Source: an uncultured Actinomyces sp. (GTDB lineage: Bacteria; Actinomycetota; Actinomycetes; Actinomycetales; Actinomycetaceae). Taken from it: a stretch of DNA of 13,141 bases. Positions 5,680-13,141 of this stretch are shown in pieces. Each line of letters starts with the position of its first letter. Position 1 is the first letter of the stretch. The notes beneath the pieces were generated by a model. The model had not been told where the DNA came from. It saw only the letters and a program-made list of their open reading frames with translations, and made no database searches. The position numbers and the translations under genes are program-made. The DNA lies in assembly GCA_900556405.1 (NCBI GenBank), contig USPB01000032.1, positions 1 to 13,141 of the forward strand, read 5' to 3'.

Positions 5680-6866
5680 AGAGCACCCTGTCCCTGCGCC
5701 GCGTTCCCCTCGCGAACGCTCAGGCGCATCCGCTCCGGTCCGTCGTCATCATCTTCCTCGCGCTCGCGCAGGCGGCGTGTGTTTTCGGAGGGTTCATTCT
5801 TGTCGCTGCCGCGAGGAACGAACTGTCCCTTGCCGAGCGGCGGCTCGGCGCCGACCTCGTCGTCTACCCGACGAGCTGCCTGAATCAGGTGGACAAGAAG
5901 CGCCTCCTCATGCTCGGTACTCCCGTGGGCTGCCACCAGCCGCGCTCGGCTCTAGCACGCATGTCCTCGAACGAGGACATCGCCTCGGTGTCTCACCAGT
6001 TGTACGTCTCAGAGACGCTCTCCGATGGCTCCACTCGGTGGATTGTCGGATTCGAACCGGAGACGGACTTCGTGCTGGGTCCCTGGATGCGCGAGGGGGA
6101 GCGGGCGTCGCTGCCGCGCGGGAGCGTCGCGGTGGGTAGTGCTGTCCCCGGGGCGGAGGGGCAGACCCTCTCCGTCTTTGGCGAGGAACGCCCGATCAAC
6201 GCGCATCTGCTCGCCACTGGCTCCGAGCTGGATCACGCTGTCTTCGTCAGTATGGATACCCTTTCCGACATTGTCGCGGGTGCCCGCGCGGCGGGGAAGG
6301 ACATCGACGCCACCGTTGACCCGAGCTCCGATTACTCGGCGGCTCTCGTGCGCACGTCGGGCAGTGACACTATCGAGAGCGTCACGAACTGGATCAACCT
6401 CTACGTGCGTAAGGTGAGGGCCGTGCGTAGCAGCGAAGCCCTCGTCGACACTGCCTCGGGCATTCGATCCCACCGCGGGCTCGCGATCGGGGTTCTCGGC
6501 GCCATCTGGCTGGTGCTGCTCGGCGCTCTCGTCGTCGTACAGGTGAGTCTCATGAACGAACGACGCGCCGAACTCACCGTCTGGCGCTCGATCGGGGCGT
6601 CGCATGGCATCATCAACCGCGTCATGCTGGGTGAGTCCGCGCTGCTCCACGCGGTGGGTGCATTCGCGGGGGTGGTACTCGCGGCCATCGTTCTGCCTCT
6701 CGCAGCGGATGAGAGCATACGTGAGGTCCTCACCGCCCCCGGGACGTCACTGCCCCTCGCCGGTGTATCGATAGCCGCAGTCACCTGTGTGGGGATCATG
6801 GGAACGCGCCTCGCCCTCGCTCGGGTAGGCCGCGTGGTGCGCGGACAGAAAACGGTCCTGATCTAG
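5676..6866 (+). CDS. MacB/FtsX-type ABC transporter permease 1
   Basis: A 396-residue permease of the type VII (MacB/FtsX) layout: helix 1 at about residues 22-45, a large extracytoplasmic domain to about 265, then helices at about 268-291, 320-342 and 358-379. The cytoplasmic segment after helix 2, MNERRAELTVWRSIGAS, is the family's coupling-helix region (compare '...ER..E..vlralGa'). The ectodomain contains GFEPETDFVLGPWM at 125-138, matched in permease 2, so the two are paralogues. Cys68 and Cys86 lie near the start of the ectodomain. The ATG at 5676 overlaps the upstream stop as ATGA, with GAGGGG at 5665-5670, so translation is coupled. It probably pairs with permease 2 in a heterodimer served by the ATPase at 8104. 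Substrate is unknown. Confidence 0.9.
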   Translation: MKSTLSLRRVPLANAQAHPLRSVVIIFLALAQAACVFGGFILVAAARNELSLAERRLGADLVVYPTSCLNQVDKKRLLMLGTPVGCHQPRSALARMSSNEDIASVSHQLYVSETLSDGSTRWIVGFEPETDFVLGPWMREGERASLPRGSVAVGSAVPGAEGQTLSVFGEERPINAHLLATGSELDHAVFVSMDTLSDIVAGARAAGKDIDATVDPSSDYSAALVRTSGSDTIESVTNWINLYVRKVRAVRSSEALVDTASGIRSHRGLAIGVLGAIWLVLLGALVVVQVSLMNERRAELTVWRSIGASHGIINRVMLGESALLHAVGAFAGVVLAAIVLPLAADESIREVLTAPGTSLPLAGVSIAAVTCVGIMGTRLALARVGRVVRGQKTVLI

Positions 6867-6893
6867 GGACGATGGTCAAGGAGGAATGACGCA

Positions 6894-8102
6894 ATGCTGT
6901 CGCGCTCGCGACTTCCGTGGATGAACCTGCGCGGGTACCCCGTGCGGACGGGGACCCTCGTCCTCTTTTCCATGCTCATGACGATGACGATTTTCGGAGG
7001 GACCCTTATCGTCCAGGGGATCGAACACGGCCTGCGCACGGTCCAGTCGCGCCTGGGAGCCGACATCATGGTCACCCCCGCCGAGGCCGATACCGATTTT
7101 GATGCACAGACGTTCCTGGTGAGCGCCGAGCCGTCATACTTCTACATGGATGCGGCGACTCGTGATGAGGTGGCCGCCGTCGACGGGGTCGAAGCTGCGT
7201 CCTCCCAGCTCTTCCTGGCCTCGGCGAGGGCGAGCTGTTGCTCGGGCCGCTACCAGGTGATCGCCTACGATCCCGCCACCGACTTCACGATCCAGCCGTG
7301 GATGAGGGACGCGGTGGGGCGCACACAACTGGGAGACGACGAGGTGATCGTCGGAGCCAACGTGCTCGCCAACGACCCGAACAACTTCCAGCTCTTCGAC
7401 AACACGCTGCGGGTCGTCGGGCAGTTCGATGCGACCGGATCGACCCTTGACAACGCGGTCTACATGAACTTTGAGACCGCGAAGAAGGTCATTGACTCCT
7501 CGCTGCGCAAGGGCCTCAACAAGTATTCGACGCTTGAGACCGACCGGATTATCTCCTCGGTGATGGTCAAGGTGGCGCCCGGATACGACGCCGAGGCCGT
7601 GGCCGCCCAGATTCACCAGCAGGTGCCCGGCGTTGCGGTCGCCACCTCAACGAGGATGGTCAGCGGCATCGCGCAATCGCTGGACTCGACGTCGCGCACG
7701 GTGGCTGTCCTCATTGGCGTCGCGTGGGGCGTCGGTCTGCTCATGATCACCCTGTTGTTCGTCCTGATGGTCGCCGAACGCAAGCGTGAATTTGCCACCC
7801 TCGTCGCCATGGGCGCGCACCGGCGCATGATCGCCGGCATCATCATCCGCGAGGCGCTCGGCGTCAATCTCCTCGGAGGTGTCGGTGGCATCATCATCTC
7901 GGGCGTCCTCCTCGTGTCCTTCTCCGGCCTCGTCGACCAAAGCCTGGGAGGCGGATTCCTCGTGCCATCCGCGCTGACGCTGGCGCTGTTGGCTCTGGGG
8001 GCGCTCGCATCGGTGGGCATCGTCGCCCTCGTCTCCTCGTGGATAGCGCTGCGGTACGTGACAACAATGGATGCCAGCCTGGCCCTGAAGGAAGGGGAGT
8101 GA
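6894..8102 (+). CDS. MacB/FtsX-type ABC transporter permease 2
   Basis: A 402-residue paralogue of permease 1 with the same layout: helix 1 at about residues 20-41, ectodomain to about 268, and three C-terminal helices at about 270-293, 322-345 and 362-387. The cytoplasmic coupling segment is AERKREFATLVAMGAHRRM. The ectodomain carries an adjacent Cys pair at 115-116 (ASCCSGRYQVIAYDP) just before PATDFTIQPWM. From memory, similar Cys-Cys permeases occur in bacterial iron-acquisition loci with two permeases and one ATPase, such as Campylobacter jejuni Cj1661-Cj1663; orthology is not shown here. It has a strong Shine-Dalgarno, AAGGAGG 6878-6884, 9 bases from the ATG. The gap to permease 1 is 27 bases, and the ATPase starts one base after this stop. 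Confidence 0.9.
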   Translation: MLSRSRLPWMNLRGYPVRTGTLVLFSMLMTMTIFGGTLIVQGIEHGLRTVQSRLGADIMVTPAEADTDFDAQTFLVSAEPSYFYMDAATRDEVAAVDGVEAASSQLFLASARASCCSGRYQVIAYDPATDFTIQPWMRDAVGRTQLGDDEVIVGANVLANDPNNFQLFDNTLRVVGQFDATGSTLDNAVYMNFETAKKVIDSSLRKGLNKYSTLETDRIISSVMVKVAPGYDAEAVAAQIHQQVPGVAVATSTRMVSGIAQSLDSTSRTVAVLIGVAWGVGLLMITLLFVLMVAERKREFATLVAMGAHRRMIAGIIIREALGVNLLGGVGGIIISGVLLVSFSGLVDQSLGGGFLVPSALTLALLALGALASVGIVALVSSWIALRYVTTMDASLALKEGE

Positions 8103-8103
8103 C

Positions 8104-8778
8104 ATGATCATCGAGGCAACGGGTGTGTCGAAAGAGTTCGCCAGGGCACGCGGAGGAAAGCGGGTCTTCACCGCGGTCCACCCGCTGGATTTCGGCCTGG
8201 ATGAGAGTCAACTGACCGTCATCTCCGGCCACTCGGGCAGCGGTAAGAGCACCCTGCTGACCATGCTCGCGGGGATCCTCACGCCCACGTCCGGACACGT
8301 GCGTGTCGAGGGAACGGATCTGTACTCGCTGCGCGACGAGGAACGCTCCCGTCTGCGCAACGCGCGCATCGGCCTCGTCCCCCAGGGCAATACAGCCCTG
8401 CGCGCCCTGAGTATCCTCGACAATGTGCTGCTCCCCTCGATCCTCTACAGCGCAGACGAGGCGCCCGCAGGCCGTGCACGTGAGCTGCTGGACGCCGTGG
8501 GACTGACCGACCTTGCCGATGCCAAGCCCACCGAGCTGTCGGGCGGAGAACTGCGACGCATGGCGATTGCGCGCGCCCTCCTCATGGAACCCTCCATCGT
8601 GTTGGCGGACGAACCGAGCGCCGGCCTCGATAACGCCAACGCGACCGCCGTCCTGACCCTCCTGCGCGACGCGGCGAACGCTGGTGCCGCCGTCCTCGTC
8701 GTCTCCCACGAGTCCGAGGCACAGCGTTTCGCCGACCGTTGCTACGTCATGGAAGGCGGACACCTGCGCGACCAGTGA
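8104..8778 (+). CDS. ABC transporter ATP-binding protein (MacB/LolD-like)
   Basis: A 224-residue nucleotide-binding subunit with every ABC motif. Walker A is GHSGSGKST at residues 42-50, the Q-loop Gln94 is in LVPQGN, the signature is LSGGEL at 145-150, Walker B is IVLADEP at 165-171 with catalytic Glu170, the D-loop is SAGLD and the switch His is His202. Length and sequence place it with the MacB/LolD/FtsE-like ATPases that energise FtsX-type permeases without moving substrate through a pore. Its ATG is one base after the permease 2 stop, so it is translationally coupled and ends the operon. Only one ATPase accompanies two different permeases, implying an ATPase homodimer on a permease heterodimer (inference). 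No terminator is evident in the next 99 bases. Confidence 0.95.
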   Translation: MIIEATGVSKEFARARGGKRVFTAVHPLDFGLDESQLTVISGHSGSGKSTLLTMLAGILTPTSGHVRVEGTDLYSLRDEERSRLRNARIGLVPQGNTALRALSILDNVLLPSILYSADEAPAGRARELLDAVGLTDLADAKPTELSGGELRRMAIARALLMEPSIVLADEPSAGLDNANATAVLTLLRDAANAGAAVLVVSHESEAQRFADRCYVMEGGHLRDQ

Positions 8779-8877
8779 CCCACGATCGCCCCCGATGACG
8801 CCAAATGTGAGGGGACCGACCTATCCAACGAGGCTCCCGATGCGGGCAAAGCGGTGCCAACGTGGCAGACTGGCATC

Positions 8878-10569
8878 ATGAAGTCTTTGTACGAGAACCT
8901 CAGCGAACCCGCGCCCCTGGAAGAGGGCGCACTGCGAGTGATCCCGCTGGGAGGGCTCGGCGAGGTCGGCCGCAACATGAACGTCCTCGAGTACCGGGGC
9001 AAACTCCTGGTCGTGGACTGTGGCGTTCTTTTCCCCGAGGAGACGCAGCCTGGCGTCGACCTGATCCTGCCGGATTTCTCGTGGATTGAGGACCGCATGG
9101 ACGACGTCGTCGGCCTCGTCCTCACCCACGGTCACGAGGACCATATCGGTGCCGTTCCCTACCTGCTCAAGCTGCGAGGCGACATTCCGATCTACGGATC
9201 CGACCTCACGTTGGCCTTCGTCGCACCGAAGCTGCGCGAACACCGCCTGCCCGACCCGGGCCTCAACGTCGTCGCCGAGGGCGATCGCCTCACCGTCGGC
9301 CCCTTCGACCTCGAATTCGTCTCCGTCACCCACTCGATCCCCGACGCGCTCGCGGTTTTCGTACGCACGGATGCAGGCAACGTCCTCATCACGGGTGACT
9401 TCAAGATGGATCAGCTGCCGCTGGACCGTCGCCTCACCGACCTGCGTGCGTTCGCCCGCATGGGCGAGGAGGGTGTCGACCTGTTCATGGTGGACTCCAC
9501 GAACGCGCTGGTGCCCGGATTCATCACGCCCGAGCGCGAGATCGGCCCGGTGCTCGATCAGGTCTTCGGCGAGGCGAGTGGCCAGATCATCGTCGCGTCC
9601 TTCGCCTCACACGTGCACCGCGTCCAGCAGGTCATCAACGCGGCAGCCCACCACGGGCGTCGCGTGGCCTTCGTGGGCCGCTCCATGGAGCGCAACATGC
9701 GCATCGCGGAGGAGAAGGGCTACCTGTCGATCCCCGAGGGCCTCATCGTGGACCTCAAGGGTATTAGCGAGCTGCCGCCCTCCGAGCGTGTCTACATGGC
9801 GACCGGTTCGCAGGGCGAGCCGATGGCGGCCCTGTCGCGCATGTCGGTGGGGTCGCACCGCACCGTGACGATTGAGCCCGGCGACATGGTTGTGCTGGCC
9901 TCCTCGCTGATCCCCGGTAACGAGAACTCCGTGTACCGCGTCATCAACGACCTGACCCGCCTGGGTGCGCGCGTCGTGTCGAAGGAGAACGCGAAGGTGC
10001 ACGTGTCCGGCCACGCGAGCGCCGGCGAGCTCATCTACTGCTACAACATCGTTCAGCCCAGGAACGTGATGCCCATTCACGGCGAGGTTCGCCACCTGGT
10101 CGGTAACGGCCAGCTGGCCGTTAAGACCGGCATGGATCCGCAGAACGTCGTCCTGGCGGAGGACGGGGTGACGGTCGACCTCAAGGACGGCGTCGCGCGC
10201 GTGTCGGGCGTCGTGCCGTGTGAGTACGTGTACGTGGATGGCCGTTCGATCGGAGAGATCTCCGAAGACGAACTGGAGACTCGCCGCACTCTGGGCTCGG
10301 AGGGCTTCATCTCGATTTTTGCGGTCGTCGAGCACGACTCGGGCATGGTCTTGGCCGGTCCCGAGATTCGTGCGATCGGCATGGCCGAGGACGACTCGGT
10401 CTTCGAGGAGATTCTCCCCGACGTCACTCAGGCGCTCAAGGACGCGGCTGCTCCCGGCGGTCAGGACCCCTACATCCTGCAGCAGGCGATGCGTCGCGTG
10501 ATCGGTCGCTGGGTTGCGCGGCGCCTGCATCGTCGTCCTATGATCGTTCCGGTCGTGACCGAGCAGTAG
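8878..10569 (+). CDS. rnj: Ribonuclease J (metallo-beta-lactamase/beta-CASP)
   Basis: RNase J is an endo- and 5'-3' exoribonuclease for mRNA decay and rRNA processing. The 563-residue length is normal. The N-terminal segment RVIPLGGLGEVGRNMN is highly typical. The metallo-beta-lactamase zinc motif HGHEDH is at residues 84-89, with further ligands at His152 (VTHSIPDA) and Asp174 (TGDFKMD). The beta-CASP part includes GRSMERNM, ATGSQGEPMAAL and VSGHAS, and the C-terminal domain follows. In M. tuberculosis rnj lies directly after dapA; here the ABC cassette separates them. ATG 8878 is preferred because the protein then starts like its homologues. GTG 8854 would add eight residues. No Shine-Dalgarno is visible before either, so a leaderless transcript is possible, with CAGACT at 8865-8870 as a weak -10. 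Confidence 0.97.
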   Translation: MKSLYENLSEPAPLEEGALRVIPLGGLGEVGRNMNVLEYRGKLLVVDCGVLFPEETQPGVDLILPDFSWIEDRMDDVVGLVLTHGHEDHIGAVPYLLKLRGDIPIYGSDLTLAFVAPKLREHRLPDPGLNVVAEGDRLTVGPFDLEFVSVTHSIPDALAVFVRTDAGNVLITGDFKMDQLPLDRRLTDLRAFARMGEEGVDLFMVDSTNALVPGFITPEREIGPVLDQVFGEASGQIIVASFASHVHRVQQVINAAAHHGRRVAFVGRSMERNMRIAEEKGYLSIPEGLIVDLKGISELPPSERVYMATGSQGEPMAALSRMSVGSHRTVTIEPGDMVVLASSLIPGNENSVYRVINDLTRLGARVVSKENAKVHVSGHASAGELIYCYNIVQPRNVMPIHGEVRHLVGNGQLAVKTGMDPQNVVLAEDGVTVDLKDGVARVSGVVPCEYVYVDGRSIGEISEDELETRRTLGSEGFISIFAVVEHDSGMVLAGPEIRAIGMAEDDSVFEEILPDVTQALKDAAAPGGQDPYILQQAMRRVIGRWVARRLHRRPMIVPVVTEQ

Positions 10570-10623
10570 GCTGACTGTCTTCATTGACGAGGCCGTGGCG
10601 TGCTGGGCGGTGGCGCGCGCTTG

Positions 10624-10631
10624 AAGGAAGG
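10624..10631 (+). promoter_or_regulatory. Shine-Dalgarno that fixes the start of the PfkB-family gene
   Basis: AAGGAAGG lies 7 bases before GTG 10639. The frame is open further upstream (ATG 10600), but that start has no comparable site and would add 13 residues unlike the family N-terminus. Confidence 0.7.
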
Positions 10632-10638
10632 AAAAGTC

Positions 10639-11586
10639 GTGTCGGGTCGTTTCATTTCGACGCATTCTGTCGCTCTTGTGTTGCCGATGCATATCGCGTA
10701 CATGCCGGAGCGAGGGGGGTCCGTCCACGCGGATGCAGCCAGCTCGCGTCCGGGCGGCGGGTTTACGACCCTGTGCGCTGCCGCAGCAATGGGAGTGCCG
10801 ACGGCTGCTGCCTCGCCACTGGGGACGGGACCGAATTCCTTCGCGGTGCGTCAGCAGCTCGTCGAAGCCGGTGTCGAGGTTTTGACCCCCGAGCTCGTGG
10901 GCGACATTGGCGTTGTCATCCAGCTGATTGTCGAAGACGGGTCGATGCGTTCCGTCGTGACGGCGGGCGTTGAATCGGAGCCGTCGCGCGCAGCTTTGAC
11001 AAGCATCGAGCTACGTGAGGGCGACGTGGTCCACGTGGCCGCCTCGGATATGACGAGCGCGCATGCCGCCTCGGAGCTGAGCGAGTGGGCCGCCGCCCTG
11101 CCGCCTGACGTCACCCTCGTTGTGTCCGTGTCGCCCGCGGTCGCCCAGGTCCCCGTCGAGGCGTGGGAGACGATCTTCGCGCGTGCGGACGTGGTGACGA
11201 TGAGCAGCTGGGAGGCCTCGACGCTGGCGGGTATTCTCGATGCCAATCGTCAGGGCGCCACGATCCGCACCTACATGCGTCCCGACGCGGCGACTGTCCG
11301 TCGGGTTGGGGAGCGGGGCTGCGAGCTGCAAAAGTTCGCCGATGCGCCCGTTATTTCCATCCCCGCTTTCCAGACGCCCATCGCGGACACCGCGGGCGTG
11401 GGGGATACGCACATCGCCGAGATGTGTGCGGGCCTGGTGATGGGCTACGACTTGGAGACTGCCTGCCTGATGGCGAACGCGGGCGCTGCGCTGGCAGTTT
11501 CCCACGAGTCTGCCCTGCCCGTTCCGACGCGCGATCAGGTTGAGAACGTCCTCGAAACCGGGGTCGTGACGAACATCCTGCGCTGA
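10639..11586 (+). CDS. PfkB/ribokinase-family carbohydrate kinase, substrate unknown
   Basis: A 315-residue protein that fits the ribokinase/PfkB fold. The C-terminal signature is DTAGVGDTHIAEMCAGL at residues 250-266, with the catalytic base Asp256; the usual GAGD is GVGD here, and the following residue is Thr instead of Ala. GGGFTTLCAAAAMG at 39-52 corresponds to the Gly-rich substrate-side motif (GG..N.A.A...LG), but the usual Asn is replaced. LGTGPNSFAVRQQLVEAGVEV at about 61-81 aligns with the family's 'G.D..G......L...GV', again without the Asp. Substrate contacts are therefore atypical, and the phosphate acceptor cannot be named. It is 69 bases after rnj and 57 before ftsK with no clear terminator, so co-transcription with rnj is plausible. 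Confidence 0.8.
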   Translation: MSGRFISTHSVALVLPMHIAYMPERGGSVHADAASSRPGGGFTTLCAAAAMGVPTAAASPLGTGPNSFAVRQQLVEAGVEVLTPELVGDIGVVIQLIVEDGSMRSVVTAGVESEPSRAALTSIELREGDVVHVAASDMTSAHAASELSEWAAALPPDVTLVVSVSPAVAQVPVEAWETIFARADVVTMSSWEASTLAGILDANRQGATIRTYMRPDAATVRRVGERGCELQKFADAPVISIPAFQTPIADTAGVGDTHIAEMCAGLVMGYDLETACLMANAGAALAVSHESALPVPTRDQVENVLETGVVTNILR

Positions 11587-11643
11587 TCTTACGCGGCGCG
11601 CCTGGCTCAGTCGGGCCGCGGCGGGCGATATGGTGGAATGATC

Positions 11644-13141
11644 ATGGCACAATCGTCTCCACGCTCTTCGTCCGGTAAGGCTCCCGCGCGCCCGTGCGCG
11701 AAGGGAGGCTCGTCTCGGTCTGCCCAGACGCCCCAGCCCGAACCGACGCAGCCGGGTTTCCTGGCCCGCTTCTTTTCTGCGGTTGGCCGCGCGGGCGTCG
11801 GCGCGGTGCGCGCGTGGAAGGCGACCGACGCGCAGGTGAAACGCGATGGCGCTGCCTTCATCGTGGTCGCTGCAGCGATCGTGATCGCGCTGCGTGAATG
11901 GTTCCAGATTTCCGGCGAGGCCGGGGACGCGATCCACCACGCCTCGGCAGGCCTGTTTGGCATCTTCTCGGTCGTGCTTCCTCTGGTTCTCATCGCACTG
12001 GCCGTTGAGTTGGTGACCGCCCGATCTGGACGCTCGGCTCTGCCGCACCACGTGGCCGGAGGCATTGGAATCACCGCAGCGCTGACGGGCCTCGTGCATA
12101 TTTCGCGCGGAAACCCCGGTATGGCTGACGACCCCGGAATCGAGGCGGCGGGTGGCCTCATCGGCTGGTTCGTCGCACGCCCCCTCGCTCTTCTCTTGTC
12201 CGGTTGGGGTGCTGGCGCCCTCCTGCTTCTGCTCCTCGCGTACTCGATCCTGCTGGCCACCCGCACGGCTGTTGCGGATGTACCGGCGCGCCTACGCGAC
12301 CTCGCCGCGCACCTGAGCGGCCAGCGCCCCGAGGGAGAGGCTGAGTCCGCAGAAAAGGACGCGGAGGACCCCGCCAAGAAAGCTCGCCGCAAGTCCCGCA
12401 AGGACCTCGCCGCAGGAGACGACGCGTTCCTCGACGAATACGACGGCGACGAGTCCTTCCGCAAGGCCACCGACTCCGACTCGGCCGAAGAAACGCGTCT
12501 TCTCGAGTCCGGAGCGATCGCCGCGCAGGCGCCCACGCCCCGGCCTCGTTCCTCGGCGCCCGACGCACCCACCGAGATGCTCACGCAGATGCGTCCCGCC
12601 GTGGCCCCGGCTCCCGTGCAAGTACCTGCGCACGTGCCCGATCCCGAACCCGAGGATGAGCCGGCGCCCCCGCCGATTACGGACGAGCCCGAGGGGGCCT
12701 TCCAACCCAACCTCGACGACTCGATCACCTACACCCTGCCGTCGGAAGACCTCCTCGTCTCCGGCCCGCCCCACATGACGCGTTCGGCCGTCAACGATCA
12801 GGTCGTCGCGGCGCTGGGCCAGGTCTTCGCCGACTTCAACGTCGACGCGCGCGTCACGGGATTCTCGCGCGGCCCGACAGTCACCCGCTACGAGGTCGTC
12901 CTCGGCGCCGGCGTCAAGGTCGACAAACTCACGAACCTGTCGAAAAACATCGCCTACGCGGTGGCCTCGGCCGACGTGCGTATCCTCGCGCCGATTCCCG
13001 GTAAGAGTGCGATCGGCATCGAGATTCCCAATGCCGACCGCGAAAACGTGGCCCTCGGCGACGTCCTGCGTTCCGCAGCCGCCCGTCGCAACCAGCACCC
13101 GCTCGTCGTCGGCGTCGGCAAGGACGTCGAGGGCGGCTACG
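11644..13141 (+). CDS. ftsK: DNA translocase FtsK, N-terminal part (partial, 3' end outside window)
   Basis: FtsK pumps DNA at the division septum and promotes chromosome dimer resolution. The first 499 codons are present and the frame runs open to the right edge. Residues 1-60 are basic and Ser/Pro-rich. Hydrophobic helices lie at about 70-85, 102-125, 136-153 and 167-205, forming the septal anchor. A charged, Pro-rich linker runs from about 210 to 359. From residue 360 the alpha/beta motor domain starts: YTLPSEDLL, GFSRGPTVTRYEV, KNIAYAVASADVRILAPIPG and KSAIGIEIPN, ending in VGVGKDVEGGY. The Walker A motif and gamma domain lie beyond the window. ATG 11644 is preferred, with GGTGGA 6 bases upstream; ATG 11638, two codons earlier in the same frame, is possible. 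Position after rnj agrees with M. tuberculosis gene order. Confidence 0.95.
   Translation, partial: MAQSSPRSSSGKAPARPCAKGGSSRSAQTPQPEPTQPGFLARFFSAVGRAGVGAVRAWKATDAQVKRDGAAFIVVAAAIVIALREWFQISGEAGDAIHHASAGLFGIFSVVLPLVLIALAVELVTARSGRSALPHHVAGGIGITAALTGLVHISRGNPGMADDPGIEAAGGLIGWFVARPLALLLSGWGAGALLLLLLAYSILLATRTAVADVPARLRDLAAHLSGQRPEGEAESAEKDAEDPAKKARRKSRKDLAAGDDAFLDEYDGDESFRKATDSDSAEETRLLESGAIAAQAPTPRPRSSAPDAPTEMLTQMRPAVAPAPVQVPAHVPDPEPEDEPAPPPITDEPEGAFQPNLDDSITYTLPSEDLLVSGPPHMTRSAVNDQVVAALGQVFADFNVDARVTGFSRGPTVTRYEVVLGAGVKVDKLTNLSKNIAYAVASADVRILAPIPGKSAIGIEIPNADRENVALGDVLRSAAARRNQHPLVVGVGKDVEGGY

Noticed and set aside
8788..8814. CCCC/GGGG pairing after the ABC ATPase as a terminator
   Set aside because: Only about four pairs with a long loop and no T run follow; too weak to call.
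10584..10612. TTGACG at 10584-10589 as a -35 box for the PfkB-family gene
   Set aside because: At the proper distance (about 10607) the sequence is GC-only with no TANNNT, so no promoter can be supported.
9607..10728. Long open frame on the - strand (373 codons) opposite rnj
   Set aside because: It is antisense to the well-matched rnj coding sequence, has a His/Arg/Asp-rich composition typical of the reverse frame of GC-rich genes, and shows no recognisable domain.
11607..12728. Long open frame on the - strand (373 codons) opposite ftsK
   Set aside because: Ser/Arg/Ala-rich low-complexity translation with no motif; the + strand carries a convincing FtsK. The same holds for - strand frames 11011-12099, 1709-2764 and 1173-1931.
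1..13141. CRISPR arrays, insertion sequences, integrases, tRNA and rRNA
   Set aside because: Searched by eye on both strands. No regularly spaced direct repeats, transposase-like proteins, terminal inverted repeats or tRNA-like cloverleaf sequences were recognised. A covariance-model scan could still find a small RNA.

Overview
This is a 13.1 kb piece of a high-GC Gram-positive chromosome. Every convincing gene is on the + strand. The gene content fits an actinobacterium, and the proteins look to me most like Actinomycetaceae (Actinomyces/Schaalia type); that genus-level placement is inference. The backbone follows a block known from Mycobacterium tuberculosis and other actinobacteria: polynucleotide phosphorylase (Rv2783c), M16 zinc protease (Rv2782c), dapB (Rv2773c), dapA (Rv2753c), RNase J (Rv2752c), ftsK (Rv2748c).

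Layout. Bases 1-395 are the C-terminal S1 domain and Arg-rich tail of pnp, followed by a strong intrinsic terminator (418-467). Then come an M16B metallopeptidase (528-1832), a 98-base gap with two hairpins, dapB (1931-2671), an overlapping GNAT acetyltransferase (2668-3210), and dapA (3316-4212), which probably has its own promoter and a leaderless start. A terminator-like hairpin follows dapA.

Between dapA and rnj, directly adjacent in M. tuberculosis, sits a five-gene cassette (4368-8778). It encodes a four-helix DUF4418 membrane protein with Cys motifs, a membrane-anchored extracytoplasmic DUF6273 protein, two different MacB/FtsX-type permeases and one ABC ATPase. The genes are tightly packed, two of them overlapping. 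Just upstream is a good sigma-70-type promoter whose -10 lies inside a 17-base AAGGT...ACCTT near-palindrome that resembles a DtxR/IdeR-type metalloregulator box. The simplest reading is a repressible operon for a heteromeric type VII-like ABC system that handles a metal or thiol-reactive substrate at the outer face of the membrane. This cassette is the accessory and most interesting part of the window.

The backbone resumes with RNase J (8878-10569), a divergent PfkB-family kinase (10639-11586) and the first 499 codons of ftsK (11644 to the window end). pnp and rnj act in RNA turnover, and dapA and dapB supply meso-diaminopimelate/lysine. I saw no tRNA, rRNA, CRISPR array, insertion sequence or integrase. 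No gene-free stretch exceeds about 160 bases.
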